DNA from: Anaerotignum faecicola
Lineage (GTDB): Bacteria > Bacillota > Clostridia > Lachnospirales > Anaerotignaceae
NCBI GenBank assembly: GCA_024460105.1
Contig: JANFXS010000004.1
Coordinates: 124,001-188,000 of the forward strand
Direction: 5' to 3'
Length of the DNA stretch: 64,000 bases
Shown: piece after piece, positions 51,563-60,015 of the stretch
How positions within the stretch are numbered: the stretch's first letter is position 1
Layout: the number at the start of each line of letters is the position of its first letter
Made by a program: the position numbers and the translations under genes
Notes under the pieces: model-generated
The model's input: the letters and a program-made list of their open reading frames with translations, nothing else
Told to the model about the DNA's origin: nothing
Databases searched by the model: none

Positions 51563-52726
51563 TTAATGGCGGGGGCTGCCGTTTACTGCGAAACATGCCG
51601 TTGTAAGGGCGGTCATGCCTTCAATCATAAGTTTCTTTTTGTAGTAGTTTATCAGTATAAGAATGTCGTCGCTGTCTGTAACGATATATTTAGGCGGCAG
51701 TTTCGTAAGCGCAAGGGCCATAACGTCGGCCCTGCATCTGCTGCACCTGCAGTCGCTGAACTTTTCCATATATTCGTCGGCAAGATCTTGAACTAAAAGC
51801 TCGCAAATATTAATATATTTGAATTCTTTTTCTTTCTCGGCGAGTTCTTGACATTCATCTTTGTCCGGCTTGCCGCCGTAATTTTCGGATTGAGGACGCG
51901 GCGTTTTGGGTTCGGATGATATTATGCTTTCAGGCTTAACGGAGACGTTTGTCCCGCCGTCTGAAACGCCGTATTTTGTATCCGCCCGTATATCAAGGCT
52001 TTCTCCGTCAGGATGATTGGAACCGCTTGCGGGAATATTTGCCGCAGCCGTATTGCCGTCAGACGGCATGCTAACGACTGTATCCGTGTTTGCCCCGCCT
52101 TCAGGGGATACGGATACCTGTTCGGCGTTAACAGTTTCGCCGCCGTCGGAATTCTGTATATCGTCGGTTCCATTGAGGGAAGGTGAGGAATACTGCAAGC
52201 CATAGCTTCCGCCGCCGTCGGAATTCTGTATATCGTCGGTTCCGTTGAGGGAAGGTGAGGAATACTGCAAGCCGTAGCTTTCGCCGCTGTCGGGGGAGTT
52301 TTGTGTATCATAGCCGCCGCTGTCGGTATTATCTTGTTTGTTTGGACTTTCCGTATAATCGTTGAAGCCATCTTCGGTATTCGCCGGAAGTGTGCCGTCA
52401 TTATCCGTTATATCGCCCAAACTGGCTGAAAGGCCGCCTGTGTCTTTGACGGATATATCGGCCGCGGCGCCCGGAATAACATCGGCCGTTTCTTTTCCGG
52501 CCGTTAAGCCGCCGCCCATGCCGGCTTCTTTTTCAAGCTCTTTTAAAAGCCCGTTTTTTATACGGTTTGATATTTCTTCGTTTTTAGCGGTTTTTTCAAA
52601 TATTTTCTGAACGGGCGACGGGGTTTTCTGTTCGTTTTTTTCTTCTTTTGCCTTTTGCGGCTGTTCTGACGCAGACGATGAGATTAAGTTTAATACATGC
52701 GCCGTTTTGCTGCTTTTTTTAGCCAT
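51563..52726 (-). CDS. Long disordered protein with a C-terminal ComFB domain
   Basis: The 387-residue protein has a basic N-terminal segment (KKSSKTAHVLNLI), a long Ser/Asn/Gly/Asp-rich region with two 24-residue repeats (SYGLQYSSPSLNGTDDIQNS), and a C-terminal domain (about 290-370) matching ComFB: INICELLVQDLADEYM then C-x-C-x2-C (CRCSRCRADVMALALTKLPP) and KYIVT. ComFB proteins from cyanobacteria are reported to bind cyclic di-nucleotides. It is 21 bases downstream of the ParA gene and probably co-transcribed. A GGGAGG site precedes the ATG. Function here is unknown. Confidence 0.75.
   Translation of the reverse strand: MAKKSSKTAHVLNLISSSASEQPQKAKEEKNEQKTPSPVQKIFEKTAKNEEISNRIKNGLLKELEKEAGMGGGLTAGKETADVIPGAAADISVKDTGGLSASLGDITDNDGTLPANTEDGFNDYTESPNKQDNTDSGGYDTQNSPDSGESYGLQYSSPSLNGTDDIQNSDGGGSYGLQYSSPSLNGTDDIQNSDGGETVNAEQVSVSPEGGANTDTVVSMPSDGNTAAANIPASGSNHPDGESLDIRADTKYGVSDGGTNVSVKPESIISSEPKTPRPQSENYGGKPDKDECQELAEKEKEFKYINICELLVQDLADEYMEKFSDCRCSRCRADVMALALTKLPPKYIVTDSDDILILINYYKKKLMIEGMTALTTACFAVNGSPRH
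52141..52284 (-). repeat. Two 72-bp tandem repeats in the ComFB-domain gene
   Basis: CGCCGTCGGAATTC recurs at 52141 and 52213 with an exact 72-base period; the two copies differ at only a few positions. They encode the duplicated SYGLQYSSPSLNGTDDIQNS segment of the disordered region. Confidence 0.9.
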
Positions 52727-52747
52727 ATTGTTTCAACCTCCCGTCCG

Positions 52748-53518
52748 TTATCTGCTTTTGCGTATTATTTTAAGCGTTTCGTCGACAAAGAGCGTATAGT
52801 CGATTGCCGGGTTGGATTTTGGCGAGTATTCAAATATGCTTTCTCCGTGAGCCGGAGCTTCGGCTATGGAAACGCTGGAACGTATTTTTGTGTCGAAAAC
52901 CTTTGTGCCGAGCTGCGCCGCTATGCTTTCGCTCATTTCATGCACTTCTTTTGCAAGGTTAAGGCGGCCGTTGTATTTTGTAAGGAGTATGCCGAGTATA
53001 TTTAAGCCCGGATTATAAAATTTTTTGACGGAATCTATGGTTTCCTTTATTTGGCTTATGCCAAGCAGGCTGAGTATTTCTGGAACCATAGGTATTATGA
53101 GCGCGTCGGAAGCTACATATGCGTTAACCGTAAGTATATTTAACGCCGGGGGAGTGTCTATAACTACATAGTCGTATTTGCCGCCGACCGTTTTCAGCAG
53201 ATCCTTTAATAGGAATTCGCGGCCCGGACGGTTAAATTCAAGCTCGGCCCCGCTTAAAAGTATATTGCTGGGCACAACGTCGCCGTAAGGCGTTTTATGA
53301 ATGATGTCGTTTAAATCGGCCTGTCCCTTAAACGCGTCGTAAATTGTCGCGCATTCTTCTATTTCAATACCCAGGCTGAAGCCCAAATTGCCCTGCGGAT
53401 CGAGATCTATACCGAGGACTTTCTTCTTTTTGGCAGTAAGCCCGCTTATAAGCGCGCATGAGGTTGTAGTTTTGCCAACCCCGCCTTTCTGATTTGTCAA
53501 CGCTATTACATATGCCAA
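52748..53518 (-). CDS. ParA/Soj family ATPase
   Basis: The 256-residue protein has the deviant Walker A KGGVGKTT (residues 10-17) with QNQKGG-type TNQKGGVGKTT, Walker A' DLDPQGNLGFSLG and Walker B YDYVVIDTPP, of the Soj/ParA family. It is more like Soj than FlhG, as it lacks an FlhG-style N terminus. Its gene is paired with the ComFB-domain gene and divergent from fliD. ParB is not present. In other bacteria ParA-like ATPases position chemotaxis arrays or flagella. The TTG start follows GGGGG by eight bases. Confidence 0.88.
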   Translation of the reverse strand: MAYVIALTNQKGGVGKTTTSCALISGLTAKKKKVLGIDLDPQGNLGFSLGIEIEECATIYDAFKGQADLNDIIHKTPYGDVVPSNILLSGAELEFNRPGREFLLKDLLKTVGGKYDYVVIDTPPALNILTVNAYVASDALIIPMVPEILSLLGISQIKETIDSVKKFYNPGLNILGILLTKYNGRLNLAKEVHEMSESIAAQLGTKVFDTKIRSSVSIAEAPAHGESIFEYSPKSNPAIDYTLFVDETLKIIRKSR

Positions 53519-53558
53519 AAAATTACCCCCTTGCCGTCGAAACGCCTATTAACTTTCA

Positions 53559-53586
53559 TAAATCGGCGCCACGCGGTATCCGATAT
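53559..53586 (+). promoter_or_regulatory. Candidate sigma-28 promoter, distal
   Basis: TAAA (53559-53562) and TCCGATAT (53579-53586) are 16 bases apart, fitting the sigma-28 pattern TAAA-N14-16-GCCGATAT. It lies 200 bases before fliD. Confidence 0.45.
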
Positions 53587-53694
53587 TAGTAAATCTGTAT
53601 GTATGTAAGTTTTTAAACATTTTTGAAATTTATACGGATAAAGTTCAAAAAGCGTCGGAGCGGCTTACAACAGACAGAAAATTATTTTTTTATA

Positions 53695-53722
53695 TTAATA
53701 AAAGTATACTATATGTCGATAA
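53695..53722 (+). promoter_or_regulatory. Candidate sigma-28 promoter of fliD
   Basis: GTCGATAA (53715-53722) is one base from the GCCGATAA consensus; 16 bases upstream lies TTAA (53695-53698) rather than TAAA. A start near 53730 would give a 54-base leader before fliD, a late gene expected to use sigma-28. Confidence 0.45.
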
Positions 53723-53782
53723 AGAAGTATAGAGAATTTAAAAATAATTTGATGTAAAGGATATAAAGAAAGGGGAATATAT

Positions 53783-56350
53783 ATGTCGTCAATAGGCAGT
53801 CTGAGTTCAAGCACGTCAAACAGCATTTACAGCAATGCAAAAAGGATAACGGGCCTTGCCAGCGGGCTCGATACAGACTCTTTGGTCGAGGCAATGGTTC
53901 TCGGCACGAAAAGTAAAATAGCCCAGCAGAAACAGCAGAAACAGCTTCTCCAGTGGCAAATGGACGCATACCGTTCCATAAGTTCAAAATTAATAGCTTT
54001 CCAAAATAAATACACCTCATACAGTTCGGGCACTAACCTAAGGAGTCCTAGCTTCTATGCTAAAACGCTTATTTCCGCTCTCGGTGAAAACAGCAAGTAT
54101 GTGAGCGTTTCGGGTTCGTCGAATTCGGCGGAATCCCTTTCCATTGCCGCCGTTAAACAGCTTGCAAAGAATACCAGCTACGTTTCAAGTTCAAACGTAA
54201 GCGATCAGAAGCTTTCAAGCGGGGAAGTTACGGGCGACGAAACATTTACGGACAGCAGCCTTGCCGGAACGAGCCTTACGGTGGGATACGGCAGCAAAAG
54301 CTTTACGGTAACCCTTCCAAGCGGCGAGGAATATAATACGGCCGAGGAGGTTGTCGACGCGCTTAACAAATCCCTTTCCGAAATCGATTACGGTACAGAC
54401 GGGGAAAAGGCAAGCGACAAAATTAAGTTCGGCCTTACTTACGACGGAGGCATAAAAATAGGCTATGCTTCCGACGCTGTTGCGGAAACCGGCAACAAAA
54501 TAGAAATCAAAGGCGGAAGCGAGAAACTCCTCGAAGGCCTCGGCCTTGAAGAGGGCGACAAAGTTTCCGGCAAAGGAAATTCGATTACCGGAACGAAAGC
54601 GCTTACGGAGGAATATATGAAAAGCCTCCAGACGACGAGGACTTCAGCCGACATGCTTGCGGGCAAAACGGTTACTTTCAGCTATAACGGCATTTCAAAG
54701 CAGATAACTATACCGTCGGCCGATGAAAGCGATATATTTGATAAAAAGACAGGCAAAGCCGATATGAAAAAGCTCGCCGATTATTTCAATAAGGAGCTTA
54801 ACAGGGAATTCGGCTCGGGAAGGATTAAAGTCGAATACAGCGAAGCCGACAAGGAGCTGTCGTTCCAGACCGTAAACCCTCAGACAGGGAAGATTGACGG
54901 CACGTCGGAACTCAAGATAACGGGCGGCGACGCGGACGCACTGCGCGCTTTGGACATTAAGGCGGGCGAATCAAACAGGGTCAACCTTGACGCTTCCTTC
55001 TCGGAATCGGGCATTATCGGCAAAAACGGCGGCACTGCTATAAACGAATATGCGGTTAATATTAAAAACAATAAAACAGGCGAGATTATTACAATCAGCA
55101 AAACGATGGACGGAAAAGATTTTGACGAAAACACGTCCATGTCGGATATTATAAAAGCCATAAACGCAAGCGACGCAAACGTGCAGGTTTCGTACCTTTC
55201 AACAACGGACAAATTCAATATATCTTCAACGGAAGGCGGCGCAAGCGGAGATTTTTCCATAGTGGGGGCGGTTGACGAAAACGGAAAAGAAAAGCCGGAC
55301 GACGGCTCGTTCAATCTCGGCCAGGCTATTTTCGGAAAGAACCTCGGCAAAAAGGATTCTTCCGGCAAGCCTGTTGAAACGGATTATTCCGCAACAATGG
55401 GGCAGGACGCCATAATATATGTCGATTACGACGGGGCGGGCGGCCAAGATCCGGTAGCTATTACAAGAAGTTCAAACAGCTTCAATTTAGACGGGCTTAC
55501 GGTAACCGTTAACGGCACGTTCGGAATTAAAAAGGACGAAAACGGCAACGATATGGTAGACGGAAGCGGCAACGCCATACTTGACGATGCGTCTGAAGCC
55601 GTAACTTTCAGCGCGAAAGCCGACACCGATAAAATCGTTACGGCTTTTAAAGAGATGATTAACGATTTTAACGAGATTATAAAGCTCTCAAACGACAGCG
55701 TTTCGGAGAAAAAGAATAGGGATTATCCGCCCCTTACGGATGAACAAAGGGCTGAAATGAGCGAGGACGAAATTAAGGCGTGGGAAGAAAAGGCTAAGGC
55801 CGGCATGCTTTTTAACAGCAGCGAGGTTAAAGGCTTTACGTCGGCAATACGTTTCCTTTTTTCAGGAAGCTCATCGGATATAAAGGCGCTTGAAGAAATG
55901 GGCATAACGGTATCGTCTACATACAGCGACCACGGAAAAATCTCTTTTGACGAAGAAAAATTTAAGGCGGCAATAGAATCAAACCTTGACGGCGTTAAGG
56001 AGCTGTTTACGGCGGAGGCTAAAACAACGGTTAACGAAAACGGAGAAGAGGTGACGTCCAAGGGCGGCATTATGACGCAGATTTTCGATGTGTTTGAAAA
56101 GTATGCCGCAACGACGGGATCGACGAAAGGCGTATTTGTCGAAAAGGCCGGCGCTCCGGAATCGCCGCTTTCCGTCCTTAACAACTCAATCCAGAAACAG
56201 ATGGACGATATAGACGATATTATATCGGAACTTCAAGATAAGCTTGAAACGGAAACTGAAAACGCGTACAATAAATTCGCAAGCCTTGAAACTTATATTT
56301 CAAATATGAATTCCCAAAGCAGCTGGCTTTCGTCACAGTTCGGAGGCTGA
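53783..56350 (+). CDS. fliD: Flagellar filament cap protein FliD
   Basis: The 855-residue protein has the FliD N-terminal domain (residues about 18-120, TGLASGLDTDSLVEAMVLGT then KQLLQWQMDAYRSISSKLI) and the C-terminal domain (ending QDKLETETENAYNKFASLETYISNMNSQSSWL). The middle, surface-exposed region is long, larger than in most FliD. It caps the growing filament. It starts a rightward block of late genes; GAAAGGGG precedes the ATG. Confidence 0.95.
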   Translation: MSSIGSLSSSTSNSIYSNAKRITGLASGLDTDSLVEAMVLGTKSKIAQQKQQKQLLQWQMDAYRSISSKLIAFQNKYTSYSSGTNLRSPSFYAKTLISALGENSKYVSVSGSSNSAESLSIAAVKQLAKNTSYVSSSNVSDQKLSSGEVTGDETFTDSSLAGTSLTVGYGSKSFTVTLPSGEEYNTAEEVVDALNKSLSEIDYGTDGEKASDKIKFGLTYDGGIKIGYASDAVAETGNKIEIKGGSEKLLEGLGLEEGDKVSGKGNSITGTKALTEEYMKSLQTTRTSADMLAGKTVTFSYNGISKQITIPSADESDIFDKKTGKADMKKLADYFNKELNREFGSGRIKVEYSEADKELSFQTVNPQTGKIDGTSELKITGGDADALRALDIKAGESNRVNLDASFSESGIIGKNGGTAINEYAVNIKNNKTGEIITISKTMDGKDFDENTSMSDIIKAINASDANVQVSYLSTTDKFNISSTEGGASGDFSIVGAVDENGKEKPDDGSFNLGQAIFGKNLGKKDSSGKPVETDYSATMGQDAIIYVDYDGAGGQDPVAITRSSNSFNLDGLTVTVNGTFGIKKDENGNDMVDGSGNAILDDASEAVTFSAKADTDKIVTAFKEMINDFNEIIKLSNDSVSEKKNRDYPPLTDEQRAEMSEDEIKAWEEKAKAGMLFNSSEVKGFTSAIRFLFSGSSSDIKALEEMGITVSSTYSDHGKISFDEEKFKAAIESNLDGVKELFTAEAKTTVNENGEEVTSKGGIMTQIFDVFEKYAATTGSTKGVFVEKAGAPESPLSVLNNSIQKQMDDIDDIISELQDKLETETENAYNKFASLETYISNMNSQSSWLSSQFGG

Positions 56351-56385
56351 TGCGTCTTTGGCTTAAATTTCAGAAAGGCCGGTAA

Positions 56386-56787
56386 TTGATAATTATGATT
56401 AATAACGGATACCAGCAATATAAACAGCAGTCGATTGCAACGATGACAAACGGCGAAATGCTTGTACTGCTTTACGACGAATGTATAAAAAGGCTTACTA
56501 TAGCCGAATTTGCATTGGGCAAAGAGGATTACGAAACTTTCGGCGGGGCTGTTAAAAGGACAAGGGAAATAATCAACTACCTTTCCTCGGTTCTTGACAG
56601 GAAGTATGAAATAAGCCGCGACCTCTACCGCATGTACGATTATTTTATGTATGAACTCGGAAGGCTTGAGGCGGGCAGGAACAAAGAAATTATTACCGAG
56701 CTTAAATCGCATATAAGCGAACTAAGGGATGCGTTTAAAGAAGCGGATCGCCTGAACGCGAGCAAAAAAACGCAGCAGAACACATAG
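56386..56787 (+). CDS. fliS: Flagellin chaperone FliS
   Basis: The 133-residue helical protein has FliS motifs (NGYQQYKQQSIATMTNGEMLVLLYDECIKRL and LDRKYEISRDLYRMYDYF). It keeps flagellin unfolded for export. TTG at 56386 has AAAGG seven bases upstream; ATG at 56395 (MINNGYQQYK) is the more usual N terminus, so the start is open. Confidence 0.94.
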   Translation: MIIMINNGYQQYKQQSIATMTNGEMLVLLYDECIKRLTIAEFALGKEDYETFGGAVKRTREIINYLSSVLDRKYEISRDLYRMYDYFMYELGRLEAGRNKEIITELKSHISELRDAFKEADRLNASKKTQQNT

Positions 56788-56811
56788 GCGGTCAAAAGCA
56801 GCGGAGGAAGT

Positions 56812-57210
56812 ATGGAAGAAAAAAGCATTGCTCAGGAAATAACGGCAAAACTCCAAAAAAAATACGGCAGGGTTATAGAAATAGGCCGTCTTACGGACGA
56901 ACTTACGGAAGCTCTTTCCAGAAACGATAAGCAAAGCGTAAATATGGTGCTTTCCATGCGGGGAGAAGAAATGGACGCTGTGGATACGCTTGATTTGGAG
57001 ATTGGCAAGTTTGTTGCGGCGCTTCCGCCTAATCAGCGCGACGCCGTAAACAATGCGGACGGCGGGGCGGACGTCCCCGACGATATAAAAAAGGTTATAA
57101 GCTTAAAAAGCATGATCCATAACCAGCTTGGAAAGATAATTGAAAAAGACAGCCGCATCAGCAGGAAAATTGCCGGCGGCTCGTCGTTTTATTCAAAGGC
57201 GGGAAAGTAG
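56812..57210 (+). CDS. Unidentified helical protein after fliS (FliT-like by position)
   Basis: The 132-residue protein is charged and mostly helical (ITAKLQKKYGRVIEIGRLTDELTEALSRNDKQSV then LDLEIGKFVAALPP). I do not recognise a defined family. The place after fliS, and an N-terminal helix pair like that of FliT and FlgN chaperones, suggest a chaperone or assembly factor for export. GGAGG precedes the ATG. It is 24 bases after fliS, probably in one transcript. Confidence 0.6.
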   Translation: MEEKSIAQEITAKLQKKYGRVIEIGRLTDELTEALSRNDKQSVNMVLSMRGEEMDAVDTLDLEIGKFVAALPPNQRDAVNNADGGADVPDDIKKVISLKSMIHNQLGKIIEKDSRISRKIAGGSSFYSKAGK

Positions 57211-57211
57211 G

Positions 57212-57985
57212 TTATTTTTCATAGCGCACGGCCCATATTGGGCCGTTGCTGCTTGCGCCGTATTTTGCCTCGTCTATTATTGTCAGAGGTTCCCATTCTT
57301 TTTGGGAATTTTCATAGCTTTTAGAATCAGCTATCAAAAATTTTCCGTCCAGGGTTATCCCACGGATTAGTATGAAATGGCCATTTTCCGTAAAATGGCC
57401 ATTTCCCATTAAAACAACAATGAGATTGCCCGTTGATAAAAGCATTTGAAGGTTTTCGGGCGAATAGTCTTTAACGGCCTCAACCGTAAGACCCCACTGG
57501 GATGCTCCGCCGGGGATTATTGAATGGTATGAACCGCTGTCTTGGCAGAAATAGCCGTTATCATAAGACCACTTTGCCATATCATATGGATTGATTTCGT
57601 TTCCCGTAAGGCTTGTAACAAGCATAGCAAGGGTAGTCGGGCCGCAGCCGTATATCGATATGGGATTGTCGGGTCCGTACATTTCGTTTCCCCATCGTTC
57701 GTCGGACTGGTTATAATAGTGTATATTCACAAAATTGCCGGGAAGTATAATATCGCCGTTGGGATCTGTTTTGGCGGTTAAGGTTTCTTCTTTCGGCTCG
57801 GGAGTGCGTTCAATTTCGTTTTTGGCGCGCCTTTCGGCAATTTCGGTTTTAAGCGCCGTAATCGTATTGGCGGCGCCTGCATACAGTTCGTCTGCTTTTT
57901 CGGCTATTTCCGGAAACATAAAAAAAATGGCTATGTAAAGCGAAAAGCAGATTATGAATTTTATCGTGTAATATATAAATCTCAA
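57212..57985 (-). CDS. Membrane-anchored C39-like peptidase domain protein
   Basis: The 257-residue protein has one N-terminal membrane helix (about 4-24, YYTIKFIICFSLYIAIFFMF) and an external C39-like cysteine protease domain: catalytic Cys in YGCGPTTLAMLV, His in ENGHFILIRGI, and Asp in FLIADSK. It could cleave a secreted or wall-linked substrate. The TTG at 57985 is preferred, eight bases after CGGAGG; an ATG seven codons upstream has no ribosome site. It is convergent with the fliS-linked gene. Its role beside flagellar genes is unknown. Confidence 0.75.
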   Translation of the reverse strand: MRFIYYTIKFIICFSLYIAIFFMFPEIAEKADELYAGAANTITALKTEIAERRAKNEIERTPEPKEETLTAKTDPNGDIILPGNFVNIHYYNQSDERWGNEMYGPDNPISIYGCGPTTLAMLVTSLTGNEINPYDMAKWSYDNGYFCQDSGSYHSIIPGGASQWGLTVEAVKDYSPENLQMLLSTGNLIVVLMGNGHFTENGHFILIRGITLDGKFLIADSKSYENSQKEWEPLTIIDEAKYGASSNGPIWAVRYEK

Positions 57986-58310
57986 TTTTAATGCCTCCGA
58001 AGACATAACATATTATTTTCCCGCAACAGCTTTGGGACAAAGATATTATACCATAGTTTCCGTAATATTGGCGCATAACGTTGGAATTTGAAAAATACAA
58101 TATTTCCCTCCATGAATTAATGAGCGGGGCGGGGATACTTTTCATCGGCTGAGGAAACGGCGCGAGGCTTAATATAAATTAATAACAAATATTAAAGATT
58201 CCGCTTATAGACGGGCATTGATTGGATTTTGAGGCATTTGTCCGTGCGACGGCACGGGTTTTGCCCGCAGTTGGTTAGGTTATACAGCTTATATATGAGG
58301 ACGGGTTAGA
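57986..58310. other. Divergent intergenic region between C39-like and FtsE-like genes
   Basis: No gene is seen. On the minus strand an extended -10, TGGTATAAT (complement of 58045-58053), is a promoter candidate for the C39-like gene. A CCGTGC/GCACGG hairpin (58242-58257) nested in a GGGCA/TGCCC stem (58213-58217 and 58262-58266) lies before the FtsE-like gene; without a T-run its role is unclear. Confidence 0.5.
58045..58053 (-). promoter_or_regulatory. Extended -10 promoter of the C39-like gene
   Basis: On the minus strand TGGTATAAT is an extended -10 element (TGN before TATAAT). No good -35 hexamer is visible, which is tolerable for this type. It lies about 60 bases upstream of the TTG start. 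Confidence 0.45.
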
Positions 58311-59003
58311 ATGTTTTCCATTTCTTTTAAAGACGTAAGCAAAATTTATGAAAACGGGGCGGCAGGGCTTATTGATGCAAATATCGATATAGCGACCGGT
58401 GAGTTTGTGTTCCTGCTCGGTCAAAGCGGCTCCGGCAAAAGTACGTTTTTAAGCCTTTTGACAAGGGAGATACTTCCCACTAAAGGAACTATATTTGTAG
58501 GCGGAAACGATTTGATAAAAATGAAGAGGAAAAAACTGCCGTACTTAAGACGTAAGTTTGGAATTATCCGCGAAGAAAATCTTCTTTTAAACGACAGGAA
58601 CGTATATAAAAATATCGAGCTTGCCCTTTTGGCAACACAGCAGCCGGCAGGCTTGATGGAACAGACAATATTTAAGGCGCTGGGCCTTGTGGGCATGAGG
58701 GATAAAGCCGAAGCGATGCCCCATGAACTTTCGGGAGGGGAGAGATCTAAGGTTGAACTTGCCAGGGCGTTTGTAAACAATCCGTCGGTTATAATTGCCG
58801 ACGAACCTACAAGCGGACTTGACCGTGATGCCGCATGGGATATTGCGCAGCTTTTTGACGAAATAAACCGGCTCGGCGTTACGGTTATAATGGCAACACA
58901 TGATAAAGAAATTGTAAACATAATGCAAAAGCGTGTTGTAACCCTTTACGGCGGGCGCATAATAGGCGATGTAAAAAAGGGAAAATATGGTTATTTGATA
59001 TAA
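58311..59003 (+). CDS. FtsE-like ABC transporter ATPase, orphan
   Basis: The 230-residue ATPase has Walker A GQSGSGKST (about residues 37-45), signature LSGGERSKVELARA, Walker B VIIADEPTSGLD and switch His in MATHDKE. It is most like FtsE. No ftsX is nearby. In the Q-loop, where FtsE has FQD, it reads REE (FGIIREENLLL), so the usual Gln is missing. FtsE-FtsX normally activates wall hydrolases during growth. It has a terminator right after it, so it is probably monocistronic. Confidence 0.8.
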   Translation: MFSISFKDVSKIYENGAAGLIDANIDIATGEFVFLLGQSGSGKSTFLSLLTREILPTKGTIFVGGNDLIKMKRKKLPYLRRKFGIIREENLLLNDRNVYKNIELALLATQQPAGLMEQTIFKALGLVGMRDKAEAMPHELSGGERSKVELARAFVNNPSVIIADEPTSGLDRDAAWDIAQLFDEINRLGVTVIMATHDKEIVNIMQKRVVTLYGGRIIGDVKKGKYGYLI

Positions 59004-59029
59004 AGCCTGCTTGTTTTAACAGGCTTTTT
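59002..59029 (+). terminator. Rho-independent terminator after the FtsE-like gene
   Basis: AAAGCCTG (59002-59009) and CAGGCTTT (59020-59027) form an 8-base stem followed by TT and an AT-rich run, two bases before the end of the coding sequence. Confidence 0.8.
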
Positions 59030-59110
59030 ATATTGATTTTTAGTATAAATTAATAATTTTCGGCCTAAAACAATATAAATATTTTAGTTTTTCTATCTAA
59101 TTATTTGTTT

Positions 59111-59143
59111 TAAATATTATCTTTATTATTATAGTGACGATAT
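59111..59143 (+). promoter_or_regulatory. Weak sigma-28 promoter candidate for flgM
   Basis: GACGATAT (59136-59143) fits the sigma-28 -10 element, but the nearest TAAA (59111-59114) is 21 bases upstream, longer than the usual 15-16. Late class operons beginning with flgM usually have such a promoter, so the site is listed with low confidence. Confidence 0.25.
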
Positions 59144-59195
59144 ATATTATATAAAAGCATAACAATTGGTTTGCCATCGGCAGGAGTTGATTAAT

Positions 59196-59486
59196 ATGAA
59201 AATAACGCCTAATACGCCGTTAATAGGATACGGCGGGAAACAACCCGTTAACAAAGGGCAGGCATCGCTGGTAAAAACGAACACTAAGAATTTTGATGAA
59301 ATCCTAATCAGCAAAAACGAAGCCATGCCGGAAGGTATGTTTATTAGCGAACTAAAAAACCGCATTTTAAAAGAAGTGCAGGCGCCTGCTCCCGAAAAAA
59401 ATATTGAAGAAATAAGATGCCAAATTGAAGACGGCTCTTATGAAACAGGCATTGACGAGGTTATCAGAAGAATGATGCTTTCTTAA
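59196..59486 (+). CDS. flgM: Anti-sigma-28 factor FlgM
   Basis: The 96-residue protein has the FlgM C-terminal helices (EIRCQIEDGSYETGIDEVIRRM, like the family motif KIExGxYxVxxxxIAxxM). It binds FliA until the hook is done and it is exported. The N terminus is disordered, as usual. AGGAG lies before the ATG at 59196. It starts the flgM-flgN-flgK-flgL block. Confidence 0.88.
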   Translation: MKITPNTPLIGYGGKQPVNKGQASLVKTNTKNFDEILISKNEAMPEGMFISELKNRILKEVQAPAPEKNIEEIRCQIEDGSYETGIDEVIRRMMLS

Positions 59487-59513
59487 ATATCATTGGAAAG
59501 GGCGCAGTATATA

Positions 59514-59984
59514 ATGGAAAATAACGCAAAACTTCGGGATATATTAATAGAAACAAATTCATTTTTAAAAGAAATTACGGATCTTGAAAAAAAGAAATTT
59601 GATTTTGTTTTAAAGAACAATATATCCCGTGTGGAAGAATGTATGAAAAGCGAACAGGCTATGATGCTGAAGCTCAGGGGGCTGGATAGGAAACGCGAAG
59701 CCGTCCAGAAGGAGCTGGGCTTTGAAAATATGAGCTTTAAGGAAATTATCGGGACGCTTGCGGAAGATGAAAAACATAATTTTGACGCGCTTTTTGATGA
59801 AATGCAGAAAAACCTTAAACTTTATAAGGAAACGTCCAAACTTTCACAGGACGCTATCGAGATTAACCTCCATAGGCTCGATAAATACTTAAGCGAGCTT
59901 AACGGCGCGGAAGCGGCGGGCGTATATAACGAGAAAGGCAGCGTTGTAAGGGGCGAAAGCAGTTTCAGGAGCAGACGTGTTTAA
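59514..59984 (+). CDS. flgN: Flagellar export chaperone FlgN
   Basis: The 156-residue helical protein (LRDILIETNSFLKEITDLEKKKFDFVLKNN, then LRGLDRKREAVQKELGF) fits FlgN, chaperone for FlgK and FlgL, by motif and by place between flgM and flgK. The ATG at 59514 follows GAAAGG at eleven bases; a TTG seven codons upstream has no ribosome site. Confidence 0.88.
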   Translation: MENNAKLRDILIETNSFLKEITDLEKKKFDFVLKNNISRVEECMKSEQAMMLKLRGLDRKREAVQKELGFENMSFKEIIGTLAEDEKHNFDALFDEMQKNLKLYKETSKLSQDAIEINLHRLDKYLSELNGAEAAGVYNEKGSVVRGESSFRSRRV

Positions 59985-60015
59985 TATGAAAAGATTTTTT
60001 GCGGAGGAATAGTTT

